A DNA stretch of 64,000 nt from Photobacterium obscurum (GCF_026191635.1 NZ_JAKRRW010000008.1:1-64000), one strand, 5' to 3'. Shown: positions 38,044 through 47,290, counted from the stretch's first letter. The notes: a model not told the origin generated them from the sequence alone. A program made the numbers and translations.

Positions 38044-38076
38044 AAAAAAGGCGAGATCACCGATCTCGCCTTTTCT
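38044..38076. terminator. Bidirectional terminator after fre
   Basis: GGCGAGATC-ACC-GATCTCGCC with A and T runs. It also ends the convergent transporter gene. Confidence 0.9.
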
Positions 38077-38112
38077 TTATCGTAACTCGAGCCTAGATGC
38101 CCGCTTCAGGAG

Positions 38113-38985
38113 TTAGGCTCTAGCGAGCTCCACCTTCCGCTTCACCCAAGTCTCGTTGATCCACAATGATGCCATGATGATAACCCCGCCGATGATCAGG
38201 CGCGGGTAGTCGACGTCACGGTTCCAAATCACGATATTGACGATAAGGCCTGCTGGCACCAGGGCATTGTTCATGATTGCCAGCGCACCGGCATTGACCA
38301 GCGTGGCGCCTTTGTTCCAGATGAAATAGCCGAGGCCGGAGGCAATTGTGCCGAGGTAGAGCAGAATGCCCCATTGGGTGTTGGATGTTGGTAGCCTGTC
38401 GATATTGCCGAACAGCAGGAACATCGGTAGGGCTACGCAAATAGCACCGAGGTAAAACAGTCCGAATACTGTGTGCTGCGGTAGTTCGGCCTTCTCCTGC
38501 TCCATGATCCGCTTATAGCCGACTTGGCCGATGGCAAAGCACAGGTTGGCTCCCTGGACAATCAAAAAGCCGATAATGAAGTTTTCGTTGATCCCTTCAA
38601 ACTTGATGACCGCGGCGCCCAATACCGCAATCGCCGCGGTGATCAGGTACCAGGCAGAGAACTGCCGGTGCAGCAGATCGTAGATCAGGGTGACATAGAT
38701 CGGAGTGAAAATGGTAAACAGCAACACTTCCGGCACGCTCAGGTAAAGAAACGACTGGTAGTAGAAGCAATACATCAAGCCGAGCTGGAAGGCACCGACC
38801 ACCATCAGTTTGACGGCCAGTTTCGGGTGCAGGTGTTGCTTGCGCAGAAACGGCAGAAATACCAGTGCCGCAAGGGCAACCCGGGTCAAGACCGAGAACC
38901 AGGCATCGACCTGACCCGCCAGGTAAACCCCGATCAGGCTGAAGGAGAAGGCCCACAATAGGGTAATAGCAGATAAATATCCCAT
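38113..38985 (-). CDS. EamA/DMT-family transporter
   Basis: A 290-residue protein with ten predicted helices in two EamA halves, starting MGYLSAITLLWAFSFSLIG. It belongs to the carboxylate/amino acid/amine exporter group of the drug/metabolite superfamily. The substrate cannot be told. It is a single gene. Confidence 0.85.
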   Translation of the reverse strand: MGYLSAITLLWAFSFSLIGVYLAGQVDAWFSVLTRVALAALVFLPFLRKQHLHPKLAVKLMVVGAFQLGLMYCFYYQSFLYLSVPEVLLFTIFTPIYVTLIYDLLHRQFSAWYLITAAIAVLGAAVIKFEGINENFIIGFLIVQGANLCFAIGQVGYKRIMEQEKAELPQHTVFGLFYLGAICVALPMFLLFGNIDRLPTSNTQWGILLYLGTIASGLGYFIWNKGATLVNAGALAIMNNALVPAGLIVNIVIWNRDVDYPRLIIGGVIIMASLWINETWVKRKVELARA

Positions 38986-39131
38986 ATGAATGAATAATTA
39001 GGTTCCATTGACAATATGGGGGTAGTGTAACCGATAGCGCAGGGATGAAATATGGTCAATTTGTGTGGGTATAGCCAAAGCGCGATCACCTTGGGTGACC
39101 GCAAATCATACAGCCGGGAGCCAATGGGTAG

Positions 39132-39554
39132 TTACTTTAATGGCACCATCAGCAGGTCAACCGGGGTATGGTTGATAAGCTGCTTGGCCGAAGAGAGAAT
39201 TTTGCTCCAGAAATCCTGGTGATGGCCGCAGACCACCAATTCGACGTCGATGTCATTGATGGCATGGCAGATTTCGTCACTGAGATCGCCACTGCCCACC
39301 AGGGTATGCGATACCGGGTAGTTGGCCTTGGCGGCGAGAGACTGCAACTGTTTCTGGGCATCGTCCGCCATCCGGTGCTGTGCCTCGGACAGGTTAATAT
39401 CAATCAGCCCGGTATAGAGTTCAGCGTAGTTAACATCAATATGGATCAGGGATAGCTTGGCCTCGAGCGACTTGGCCAGTTGGGCAGCCTTGCTGACCAA
39501 AACATAGCTGTCGTCAGAGAGATCAATCGCAACCAGAATGTGTTTGTAAGCCAT
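39132..39554 (-). CDS. uspA: Universal stress protein A
   Basis: A 140-residue UspA of the non-ATP-binding type: MAYKHILVAIDLSDDS start, EAKLSLIHID, and a C-terminal VDLLMVPLK. The G-2x-G-9x-G(S/T) ATP motif is absent, as in E. coli UspA. The start at 39554 has GGAG upstream; the longer frame adds eight residues. It is divergent from ftnA and near uspB, the enteric neighbourhood. Confidence 0.94.
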   Translation of the reverse strand: MAYKHILVAIDLSDDSYVLVSKAAQLAKSLEAKLSLIHIDVNYAELYTGLIDINLSEAQHRMADDAQKQLQSLAAKANYPVSHTLVGSGDLSDEICHAINDIDVELVVCGHHQDFWSKILSSAKQLINHTPVDLLMVPLK

Positions 39555-39800
39555 ACCTTGCACTCCTTTCCGTGGCATTTATTTTCATGCTAGCACTGAG
39601 CATAACGGAATAATATCGCCTAGATCGCATCCTGCCTCGGTGAGGCTAGCCAGGGCGGTGAAGAAGTTGAATTATTTGAATCAGAAGACTTTTTAGCAGA
39701 AGTTGCAGTTTCTACTGGGGTAATGGAGAATCTATACCCAGTGTCCCTTTGAATTGCATTATTTCGTTTGCATTGTGACAATGGGGCTGCCAGTGATTTC

Positions 39801-39823
39801 ATACCAATCAGTGAGATTGGTAT
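39801..39823. repeat. Short ATACCAATC/GATTGGTAT inverted repeat before ftnA
   Basis: Perfect 9-base arms with a 5-base loop, 27 bases upstream of the ftnA start. The arms are the same as the terminal repeats of the MITE-like element at 42.1 kb, so it may be a collapsed copy. It could also form a hairpin in the ftnA leader. Confidence 0.7.
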
Positions 39824-39849
39824 AAACTAGAATAGATAGGAGTAGTGCG

Positions 39850-40377
39850 ATGTTAGCTCAGGCTATGGTTGAAAAACTTAACGAGCAAATCAATTTGGAG
39901 TTCTTTTCTTCAAACCTTTACCTGCAGATGAGCGCGTGGTGTGAAGACAAGGGCTTTGAAGGTGCAGCGGAATTTTTGCGTGCCCATGCCGTTGAGGAAA
40001 TGGAGCATATGCAGCGTCTATTCACTTATGTAAGTGAAACTGGTGCGATGCCAATCTTAGGGGCAATTGAAGCGCCGAAGCATGAGTTTGCATCCCTGGG
40101 TGATGTATTCCGCGAAACCTACGAGCACGAGCAGTTGATTACTGACAAAATTAATAAACTGGCTCACGTTGCGTTCACCACTCAGGACTACTCAACGTTT
40201 AACTTCTTGCAGTGGTATGTTGCAGAGCAACACGAAGAAGAAAAACTATTTAAAGGTATTCTGGATAAGATTGAGCTAGTAGGTGAAGATGGTAAAGCGC
40301 TGTTCTTCATCGATAAAGATCTTGCCGCGATGGCAAAAGCTGAGTCTACATCTGTAATGGATTCAGTGGCTGGCTAA
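39850..40377 (+). CDS. ftnA: Ferritin (iron storage) FtnA
   Basis: A 175-residue bacterial non-haem ferritin forming 24-subunit iron-storage shells. Ferroxidase ligands Glu17 (in INLEFF), Glu50 and His53 (in [12 protein letters not shown]) and EQHEEEKLF are present. The segment [25 protein letters not shown] is near-identical in style to E. coli FtnA. The start has GGAG eight bases upstream. A hairpin lies in the leader; no clear Fur box was seen. Confidence 0.96.
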   Translation: MLAQAMVEKLNEQINLEFFSSNLYLQMSAWCEDKGFEGAAEFLRAHAVEEMEHMQRLFTYVSETGAMPILGAIEAPKHEFASLGDVFRETYEHEQLITDKINKLAHVAFTTQDYSTFNFLQWYVAEQHEEEKLFKGILDKIELVGEDGKALFFIDKDLAAMAKAESTSVMDSVAG

Positions 40378-40449
40378 TGTGAATGAGGGCGTGCAGGTCG
40401 CGCCCCAAAACCACCGCCAGCATCTGAGTTAAGTTGTTCGGGGGTTGTT

Positions 40450-40788
40450 ATGATCAGTGGTGATGCACTTTTAGTCGCTCTCTTTTTGGTCGCTGTCGTT
40501 AATATTTCTCGCTATGTCAGTACGCTACGTACGTTGCTTGCGGTAATGCGCGAATGTGATCCACTTCTCTACCAACAGGTTGATGGCCGGGGCTTTTTCT
40601 CGTCCCAAGGCAATGTAACCAAGCAAATTCGCCTGTTTCATTATATCCGCAGCCAGCAATACCAGAACCATCATGATCCGGTATTCATGGAAAAGTGCGC
40701 CAAAGTCCGCAAGCTGTTTGTGTTGGCCAGTACCTACCTGATGGTATTTTTCATCGCTATTTTTGTCGTGGCATATTTGGGTATCTAG
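40450..40788 (+). CDS. uspB: Universal stress protein B
   Basis: A 112-residue inner-membrane protein with helices at both ends (ALLVALFLVAVVNI and LASTYLMVFFIAIFVVAYL). The middle, CDPLLYQQVDGRGFFSSQG, matches UspB. In E. coli uspB is a sigma-S gene beside uspA and affects ethanol resistance. It lies 72 bases after ftnA. Confidence 0.93.
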   Translation: MISGDALLVALFLVAVVNISRYVSTLRTLLAVMRECDPLLYQQVDGRGFFSSQGNVTKQIRLFHYIRSQQYQNHHDPVFMEKCAKVRKLFVLASTYLMVFFIAIFVVAYLGI

Positions 40789-40818
40789 CAAGTAGGCCCC
40801 AAGCTGCCTATTATTGTA

Positions 40819-40885
40819 TTGCTGGTAATTATTAGTTGCTAATTCAAGGCGTTATGATTATTTTATCGCCCCACTCTGAATTGGA
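40819..40885. repeat. Possible decayed relative of the 42.1-kb MITE
   Basis: TATTGCTGGT followed by AATTATTAGTTGCTAATTCA resembles internal parts of the element at 42.1 kb in the same order, with a deletion between them. No terminal repeats are visible. Resemblance is modest. Confidence 0.3.
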
Positions 40886-40906
40886 TAATGATTATTACGG
40901 TTTTCT

Positions 40907-42007
40907 ATGAACAGATTAATGCAATGGTGGGAAGCCTTGGAACAAGGTGTCAGCCAGGACTGGATGTCTAATGTCGGTCTGCTGCTTTTATTGAGTGCCT
41001 TCTTGTGGGGCGGTTGGTTGCTGATCACTCGCCACCTTTCTGTTGCCGCGGGGAAAACTCGCCTGGTATGGGATGATGCGCTGGTTGGTGCGGTTCGTCG
41101 CCCGGTGAGCTGGCTGATCTGGCTATGGCCGGCTGCGTTGTCTGCCGGGGTCATTATCGAGAATACGACGGCCTATTCCGCCGCTTTTCTGGCTGTCGTT
41201 CGTCATTTGATGCTGGTGTGGACCTTCATTTGGGTACTGCTGCGCCTGATCACCAACGCCGAAAATGCCATTGCCGCAACGGCGAAAGATGTAACGACCA
41301 TCAATGCCATTTCCAAAATTCTCCGCTTGTTTGTGCTCGTTCTTGGTGGGTTGGTGATGATGCAGAACCTTGGCCTGAGCTTGTCGGGGATTCTGACCTT
41401 TGGCGGGGTCGGTGGCCTGATTGTCGGTATGGCAGCCAAAGATCTGCTGGCCAACTTTTTCGGTGCGATCATGATCTACTTTGACCGGCCGTTTAAGCTG
41501 GGCGACTGGATCCGCAGTCCGGATCGCCAGATTGAAGGTACGGTCGAGCGAATCGGGTTCCGGATGACGGTGATCCGTACCTTTGATAAGCGTCCGCTGT
41601 ATGTTCCCAACTCGGTATTTAGCTCGATTGTGGTCGAGAACCCGTCGCGGATGCTCAATCGCCGGATCAAACAAAAAATTGGTCTGCGCTATTGTGATGC
41701 GGCGGTGGTTGGTGACGTGGTCCGGGATATCAAGACGATGTTGCTACAGCACCCTGATATTGATACCAATCAGACCCTGATTGTGAGCTTTGATAATTAT
41801 GGTCCGTCATCGCTTGATATTCTTATTTATACCTTCACCAAAACAACCCACTGGGTTGCCTATAAAGATATCCAGCAAGATGTGATGCTGAAAATTGTTG
41901 AGATTGTGCGTCGCCATGGGGCGGGTTTTGCCTTTCCGACGACCACGGTCCATCTGCCTGAGCATGCTCTCGTGACGGAGGGTGAGCCCGCTTCGGAAGT
42001 ACTATAG
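40907..42007 (+). CDS. MscS-family mechanosensitive channel
   Basis: A 366-residue channel with about five helices and an MscS core. The pore helix and the start of the beta domain are GILTFGGVGGLIVGMAAKDL and FFGAIMIYFDRPFKLGDWI, around residues 163-205. The C-terminal vestibule domain includes RPLYVPNSVFSS. Length and layout fit the YnaI/YbdG medium-sized group. It would release solutes on osmotic downshift. Single gene with its own terminator. Confidence 0.9.
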   Translation: MNRLMQWWEALEQGVSQDWMSNVGLLLLLSAFLWGGWLLITRHLSVAAGKTRLVWDDALVGAVRRPVSWLIWLWPAALSAGVIIENTTAYSAAFLAVVRHLMLVWTFIWVLLRLITNAENAIAATAKDVTTINAISKILRLFVLVLGGLVMMQNLGLSLSGILTFGGVGGLIVGMAAKDLLANFFGAIMIYFDRPFKLGDWIRSPDRQIEGTVERIGFRMTVIRTFDKRPLYVPNSVFSSIVVENPSRMLNRRIKQKIGLRYCDAAVVGDVVRDIKTMLLQHPDIDTNQTLIVSFDNYGPSSLDILIYTFTKTTHWVAYKDIQQDVMLKIVEIVRRHGAGFAFPTTTVHLPEHALVTEGEPASEVL

Positions 42008-42060
42008 CGGATTCAAATTGGTATTCATCATCGGGGGTAGGTAGAATACCTTCAGTTTAT

Positions 42061-42097
42061 AGGGATGCAGACCTGCGGGCTCTGGCATCCCTTTTTC
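42061..42097 (+). terminator. Terminator after the MscS gene
   Basis: AGGGATGC and GCATCCCT arms (42061-42068 and 42085-42092), with an inner CAGA/TCTG stem, are followed by TTTTC. Confidence 0.8.
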
Positions 42098-42124
42098 ATG
42101 GCTGTGCAAAATAGCATGGTGAAA

Positions 42125-42300
42125 TGATACCAATCAGCATCAGTATTTGCTCAGTATTGCTGGTTAAAATCGCCTACTACTGCGTCATAATTTTGGTAAT
42201 TAGAACTACTAGTTACTGCAAATTCACCCTTGGATTAGGCGATTTTTTCTGCGCAATTATCTGAACATTTACTTATCCCGATTGGTATAACAGTGAAGCG
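42125..42300. mobile_element. MITE-like element with nested inverted repeats
   Basis: About 175 bases bounded by ATACCAATC (42127-42135) and GATTGGTAT (42290-42298). A second perfect inverted pair, AAAATCGCCTA (42166-42176) and TAGGCGATTTT (42236-42246), lies inside. No transposase is encoded. The whole can fold into a long hairpin. Elements with these ends are common in Vibrionaceae genomes as I recall. It ends 15 bases before yhiN and so supplies its leader. Confidence 0.65.
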
Positions 42301-42315
42301 AAAAACGGTACTGAA

Positions 42316-43503
42316 ATGGCAGACAAGTTTGATGTGGTGATTATTGGTGCAGGTGCTGCAGGGCTCATGTGTGCGGCAGAAGCCGGCAAGCGAGGTCGTT
42401 CGGTGCTGGTGGTTGACCATGGCAAGAAGCCGGGGCGGAAAATCCTGATCTCTGGCGGTGGCCGCTGTAACTTTACCAACTATGATGTCGCGGCCAACAA
42501 CTATGTCTGCCGCAACCCGCACTTTGTTAAATCCGCGCTGTCGCAGTATACCCAGTGGGATTTCATCGCCATGGTTGCCAAGCATGAGATTGCGTATGAA
42601 GAGCGCGACCATGGCCAGCTATTTTGCGAAGACTCGGCCAAGGATATCGTCAATATGCTGCTGGCAGAATGTGATTTGCCGACGGTTGAGCAGCGCTATC
42701 GTTGCGATGTGCACGATATTGTCAAGACCGATACGGGGTTTAGCCTCAAGCTCAATACCCACACCGTGGAGTGCGAGTCGCTGGTTATTGCTACCGGTGG
42801 CCTGTCGATGCCGAAGCTGGGAGCAACGCCGTTTGGTTACCAGATCGCCGAGCAGTTTGGCTTGAAGATGGTGCCGACCACTGCCGGTCTGGTACCGTTT
42901 ACCCTGCATAAGGAAGAAAAAGAAGCGTATGCGGAGTTGTCTGGTATCGCGATCCCGGCGGTTATTGAGGCGGAAGACGGTACCACGTTCAAAGAGAGCC
43001 TGCTGTTTACTCACCGCGGCCTGTCTGGGCCGGTGGTATTGCAGATTTCTTCCTACTGGACACCGGGCCAGAAGGTAACTATTGATCTGTTGCCTGAGCT
43101 GGAGTTGGCCGACACATTAACGGCAATGCGTGAGAAGCACCCGAACCAGAGCCTGAAGAACTCGCTGTCGCGCCTGTTGCCGAAGCGGCTGATTGAAGTT
43201 TTGATCGAGCGCGGTGATATCCAGGATAAGCCCCTGAAGCAGTTTAACCCGAAAGAGATTGCAGCACTGGCTGCATACTTCCACCAGTGGCAGATCGCCC
43301 CTAATGGTACCGAGGGCTACCGTACCGCCGAGGTGACACTGGGCGGGGTCGACACCGACGGCCTGTCATCCAAGACCATGGAAGCCAAGCAGGTGCCGGG
43401 ACTGTATTTTGTCGGCGAGGTGATGGATGTCAGCGGCTGGCTGGGAGGCTACAATTTCCAGTGGGCCTGGAGCTCGGGCTTTGTTGCCGGGCAGCACGCC
43501 TGA
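42316..43503 (+). CDS. yhiN: Flavoprotein YhiN (HI0933 family)
   Basis: A 395-residue putative FAD-dependent oxidoreductase. The N-terminal dinucleotide motif is GAGAAGLMCAAEAGKRG, followed by GRKILISGGGRCNFTN, the family hallmark, and a C-terminal GEVMDVSGWLGGYNFQWAWSSG. The reaction is unknown; distant relatives act on modified tRNA or sugars. It lies near uspB and uspA, as in E. coli, but without pitA. Confidence 0.93.
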   Translation: MADKFDVVIIGAGAAGLMCAAEAGKRGRSVLVVDHGKKPGRKILISGGGRCNFTNYDVAANNYVCRNPHFVKSALSQYTQWDFIAMVAKHEIAYEERDHGQLFCEDSAKDIVNMLLAECDLPTVEQRYRCDVHDIVKTDTGFSLKLNTHTVECESLVIATGGLSMPKLGATPFGYQIAEQFGLKMVPTTAGLVPFTLHKEEKEAYAELSGIAIPAVIEAEDGTTFKESLLFTHRGLSGPVVLQISSYWTPGQKVTIDLLPELELADTLTAMREKHPNQSLKNSLSRLLPKRLIEVLIERGDIQDKPLKQFNPKEIAALAAYFHQWQIAPNGTEGYRTAEVTLGGVDTDGLSSKTMEAKQVPGLYFVGEVMDVSGWLGGYNFQWAWSSGFVAGQHA

Positions 43504-43519
43504 TCAAAACACCAAGAAG

Positions 43520-43546
43520 AAAAAGCGGCGTTTGTGCCGCTTTTTT
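43520..43546 (+). terminator. yhiN terminator
   Basis: AAAAAGCGGC and GCCGCTTTTTT arms with a 6-base loop. Confidence 0.88.
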
Positions 43547-43757
43547 ATTTTTTCCTATCGGTGGGCGCTATCGTTCCTCCGCCTTTGCTCAAGGCGAGGA
43601 CTGGGTTCTTTACCCTTTGTTCACGTCTCTCGAACAGCACAGAAATATCCGTCAAAAAACAGTAAAATTCGGCGATAAATCGCTAGCCAGGCAGCTGGAA
43701 ATCTCTATAATCCGCGGGCTTTTTAATCTATTGATGAAATCTCGGAGTTAGCCGGAA

Positions 43758-44297
43758 ATGAAAAAAACAGCACTAAAAGTGGTTGCGATGACCGTCCTTG
43801 CGACATCACTGACGGGGTGTATCGGCCAGATGGGGACATCCCAGCTAGTGACGAAAGCCAACCTGAGCGCTGTCGATAACCGCTACGGTCGTGCTGGCCT
43901 GTTCGTTCTGCTGAGCCCGGTATACGGTATTGCAGCGACTGCCGATCTGTTCATCTTCAATACCATTGAGTTCTGGACCGGCAAAAATCCGATCACCGGT
44001 AAATCACCGGCAGTGGCAGATATGCCAGTGGATGCCATCTTCAAGGTAAATGGTAGCCTGGACAAGTCGATGACAACGGCGCCGTTGGCGAGTGTTCAAA
44101 ATAGCAACATCGAAGCCGCGAGCTTCCGCCAGTTAGACGAACACACGCTGGAAATGAATGTTGCCTACAGCAATGGCGAGAGTGCCGTATTGCGTGGCGA
44201 GAAGGCCGGCGAAGACGTGAATTTCTACCTGGACGGTGAGTTCGTTACGGCGGTTAGCGTAGACGAGCTAAACCAGTACGCCCGTAACCAGGCGTAA
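43758..44297 (+). CDS. DUF3332 lipoprotein
   Basis: A 179-residue lipoprotein (lipobox LTGC) of the DUF3332 family. The hydrophobic stretch YGRAGLFVLLSPVYGIAATADLFIFNTIEFWTGKNP is the family hallmark, typical of marine gammaproteobacteria. Function is unknown. It is a single gene between two terminators. Confidence 0.85.
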   Translation: MKKTALKVVAMTVLATSLTGCIGQMGTSQLVTKANLSAVDNRYGRAGLFVLLSPVYGIAATADLFIFNTIEFWTGKNPITGKSPAVADMPVDAIFKVNGSLDKSMTTAPLASVQNSNIEAASFRQLDEHTLEMNVAYSNGESAVLRGEKAGEDVNFYLDGEFVTAVSVDELNQYARNQA

Positions 44298-44322
44298 TGA
44301 CCTGGCTGATATGACAGGCATG

Positions 44323-44351
44323 AAAAAACGGGAGCATGGCTCCCGTTTTTT
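44323..44351. terminator. Bidirectional terminator between DUF3332 and TetR genes
   Basis: ACGGGAGC-ATG-GCTCCCGT flanked by six A and six T. Confidence 0.92.
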
Positions 44352-44366
44352 ATGTCTGGAGAATAT

Positions 44367-44951
44367 TCAGCTTTTGCGATGGCAAGTCGGAGTCAAGCCT
44401 TGCCATAGAATCTGGAAAGCCCCGTCTTGATAGGCCGCCTGGCTGGCCAAATCCGGTTGCTCGACAAAGAGGTTGGCGGTGGCGATGAAATGGCTGTGGC
44501 AGAAATTGAGTACCAGCTCCAGCGGCAAGGCTGCCAGCTGTTGTTGTGCCTGAGCCTGTTTGATCTGCTCGACCAAGAAGGCCATCGATGTCGCCATCAG
44601 TTCCTGCTGCTGGCTGATCCCAAACTGCGGGTCATGGGCGACTTGCTGCATGAAGCGCAGCTTGTCCGGGTGACTTTGTGCCCAGTGCAGAGCCTGCTGC
44701 CAGTATTGGCGGATCTGGGTCTGAATGTCCTCGGCCTGAGGACTATGTTGCATCGTTTTTCCCAGTTCGGTTTTGATTTCAGTATACAGGGTGATAATAA
44801 GGAGCTGCTTGCTGGCAAAGTGGTGAAACAGGGTGCCTGTAGCGACATTGGCCTGCTTGGCGATACTGGCGGTCGAGGTAGCCTGAATCCCCTGTTTGAC
44901 GAATAACTGGAGAGCGGTGTCGAGAATTTGCTGTTTCTTGTTGCTGGCCAT
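44367..44951 (-). CDS. TetR-family regulator beside aldehyde dehydrogenase
   Basis: A 194-residue TetR regulator. The DNA-binding helix-turn-helix is STASIAKQANVATGTLFHHFASK at about residues 22-45. It lies 94 bases after the aldehyde dehydrogenase gene on the same strand. A TetR-like palindrome in front of that gene suggests it represses the pair. The inducer is unknown. Confidence 0.85.
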   Translation of the reverse strand: MASNKKQQILDTALQLFVKQGIQATSTASIAKQANVATGTLFHHFASKQLLIITLYTEIKTELGKTMQHSPQAEDIQTQIRQYWQQALHWAQSHPDKLRFMQQVAHDPQFGISQQQELMATSMAFLVEQIKQAQAQQQLAALPLELVLNFCHSHFIATANLFVEQPDLASQAAYQDGAFQILWQGLTPTCHRKS

Positions 44952-45045
44952 ACTCGGTACTTATTGCTGGCGACGATGGAATATGAAGCCCCGGCAAGCG
45001 AGAATTGCCGCTGCCGGGAGTGCGTCTAGTGACTGTTTCAGGCGC

Positions 45046-46482
45046 CTAGCGCAGGAAGAAAGCCAATACCAGTTTCTGCAGCCAGCCGCCATAAGGTGGG
45101 GCAACCAGCTTGGCGGAGCTGAACTTGCCGCGGCTGAGTACGGTTTTGGCTTTGGACAGTGTCAGGAAGCCTTCTTTACCATGGTAATGTCCCATGCCTG
45201 ACGGGCCGATGCCGCCGAATGGCGCATCGTCGGCACCGACGTGGAAGACGGCTTCATTGATACACATCCCGCCGGCATGGGTGGTGGTTTTAACCTGCTG
45301 TTGCAGCTCGGGGTCAAAACTCATCAGGTATAGGGCCAGCGGACGTGGGCGCTGGCGGATAAAGTCCAGAGCCTGATCAATGTGCTGATAAGGGATCACC
45401 GACAGTAGCGGGCCGAAAATTTCTTCCTGCATCAGGATCATCTCTTCGCTGGTGTCGAGAACAAGGTGGGTGATCATCCGGTGCTGCTGATCATTGCTGG
45501 ACTGCTCATGGCACGGGATCACCTTGGCACCTTTTTGCCTGGCATCTTTCAGCCATTCCTGCAGGCGTGAATACTGGCGGGGGTTAACCACCGAGGAAAA
45601 GTCCTGGCTGTCGATCCCCTGCGGATACATTTTGCGAAATTGCTTTTGATACTCCGCGACGAAGTCCTCCACCTTGTCATCCGGGACCAGCACGTAGTCC
45701 GGGGCAACACAGATCTGGCCGGCATTCAAACTCTTGCCGTGAATCATCCGCTCGACGGCAAGCGCCATTGGCATGTCCGGGGCGATCAGTGCTGGTGATT
45801 TGCCCCCCAGCTCGAGGGTGACCGGAGTCAGGTTGTCGGCGGCTGCGCGCATCACATGGCGGCCGACGGCAGTCGAGCCGGTAAACAGCAGATGGTCGAA
45901 CGGCAGGGCGGTAAACGCCGCGGCGGTATCGGCCTCGCCCTCAAAGGTCGCAACCTCATCATGGCTGAAGGTTTCGGCGAGGAGCTCGTGAAGAACCTTG
46001 TTGGTATACGGCGTGAATTCACTGAGCTTGATCATCGCACGGTTGCCGGCGGCCAGGGCGGTGATCAGCGGCCCGATACTCAGCATTACCGGAAAGTTCC
46101 ATGGTACCACGATGCCCACCACCCCCAGCGGCTGGTACACCACTTCGACCTTGGCCGGAGCCAGCATCATACCGGCATGGCGGCGGGATGGCTTCATCCA
46201 CTTTTTCAGGTGCTTGACGGTGTAGTTGATATTCATGATACACGGCAGGATATCGGCCAGTAGGGTGTCTTGTGGGCTGCGGCGGCCATAGTCCTGATTC
46301 AGGGCATCGCATAGTGGCTGTTTGTGTTTCAGCAGGGCTTTTTTCAGTGCTTTGAGCTTGTCGAGCCGCTGCTGGAGAGAGGGCATTGGTTCGGCCATAT
46401 ATCGGGTTCGCTGTTCTAGCAGGGTTTTTTCCATTACGGCGGTATCGATACTGCTGGTGGTAATGTTTTCTGCTACTGTCAT
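45046..46482 (-). CDS. Coniferyl-aldehyde-dehydrogenase-type aldehyde dehydrogenase
   Basis: A 478-residue NAD(P)-dependent aldehyde dehydrogenase with catalytic Cys258 (NAGQICVAPDYV) and general base Glu224 (LELGGKSP). PWNFPVMLSIGPLITALAAGN is the cofactor segment. The overall sequence fits the coniferyl aldehyde dehydrogenase group, which accepts long-chain and aromatic aldehydes. The C-terminus is hydrophobic (LQKLVLAFFLR), so membrane association is possible. A GGAG site lies upstream. Probably controlled by the downstream TetR gene. Confidence 0.9.
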   Translation of the reverse strand: MTVAENITTSSIDTAVMEKTLLEQRTRYMAEPMPSLQQRLDKLKALKKALLKHKQPLCDALNQDYGRRSPQDTLLADILPCIMNINYTVKHLKKWMKPSRRHAGMMLAPAKVEVVYQPLGVVGIVVPWNFPVMLSIGPLITALAAGNRAMIKLSEFTPYTNKVLHELLAETFSHDEVATFEGEADTAAAFTALPFDHLLFTGSTAVGRHVMRAAADNLTPVTLELGGKSPALIAPDMPMALAVERMIHGKSLNAGQICVAPDYVLVPDDKVEDFVAEYQKQFRKMYPQGIDSQDFSSVVNPRQYSRLQEWLKDARQKGAKVIPCHEQSSNDQQHRMITHLVLDTSEEMILMQEEIFGPLLSVIPYQHIDQALDFIRQRPRPLALYLMSFDPELQQQVKTTTHAGGMCINEAVFHVGADDAPFGGIGPSGMGHYHGKEGFLTLSKAKTVLSRGKFSSAKLVAPPYGGWLQKLVLAFFLR

Positions 46483-46518
46483 TGCCCCTCTCCTTTGCTG
46501 CCCGCATTCTAAAAAAGT

Positions 46519-46542
46519 AAAACCGACTAGTCAGTCGGTTTT
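46519..46542. promoter_or_regulatory. TetR-type operator before the aldehyde dehydrogenase gene
   Basis: Perfect 10-base arms AAAACCGACT/AGTCGGTTTT with AGTC between them, 36 bases upstream of the start codon. It overlaps the likely promoter and suits binding by the operon's TetR product. Confidence 0.75.
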
Positions 46543-46626
46543 AGTATAGCGGATAAAACTGAATCAGGGATGATGGAGTAGATTATGAATAATAATAATC
46601 AATATTAAGATTCTTAGAGATACACC

Positions 46627-47220
46627 TTAGAGTTTGGAATGACCGCTTTTGTCGGCATGGAAGGTGTCGATAAAGCACTGAAAATAATGCTGTAGCTGAT
46701 CTGCCTGCTGGTTCTCGCCCAGTAACTGCAGCAAGGCGATGCCGGCCTCGCAGGTACACAGGTTGCCGGCCTGCTGGTTGCGGCGAAGCTGATAGGCTGA
46801 TGTCGAGTCCGGCGTCAGGCTAAGTCGTGGCAGCGATGCCAGCCAGTCACTTTTCCTGACCATCTTCCTTGCTTCCTGCCAGGTTGCATCGAGCAGGACA
46901 AACAACGGCTGTTTACTGTCAGCGGCTTGGTAGGCAGCAGCCGGGTGCTGTTCATCACTGGGAAATAGCAGCCAGGGCTGATAATGCGGATTGCGGAGCT
47001 GATCCAGTAGCTCTGTGGGCGGGTTGACCCTGTCCCAGGTATAGCGCTGGCAATTCGGCAGGGTGCGCAGCATCAGCTCGCCGGTGTTGGTGTCCTTGTT
47101 GAGCTCCTTCGGGTGGGTCAGCAGCACAAAACGGGCATCGCAGCTGAGCCTGGGTTCGGCATCACAGATGCAGTTGTGGTGGAAGCCGCAGCGTAGGCAG
47201 GACATAGCAAAAATACTCAT
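46627..47220 (-). CDS. DTW-domain tRNA-uridine aminocarboxypropyltransferase (TapT-like)
   Basis: A 197-residue DTW-family protein. The motif appears as DATW (111-114) in VLLDATWQEARKM. An N-terminal Cys cluster (Cys8, Cys11, Cys17, Cys19) may bind metal. Family members add the acp group to uridine 47 of tRNA (TapT) or to rRNA. The start at 47220 is tentative: it is the first ATG and no clear ribosome site precedes it; an internal Met six codons on, just before Cys8, is an alternative. Confidence 0.85.
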   Translation of the reverse strand: MSIFAMSCLRCGFHHNCICDAEPRLSCDARFVLLTHPKELNKDTNTGELMLRTLPNCQRYTWDRVNPPTELLDQLRNPHYQPWLLFPSDEQHPAAAYQAADSKQPLFVLLDATWQEARKMVRKSDWLASLPRLSLTPDSTSAYQLRRNQQAGNLCTCEAGIALLQLLGENQQADQLQHYFQCFIDTFHADKSGHSKL

Positions 47221-47290
47221 GGTAGACCAAAACTGGGGAGGAGTGTGACACACCCCCGCCAGTTTGGGCAATTCGGCTTCGGCCGGGCGA

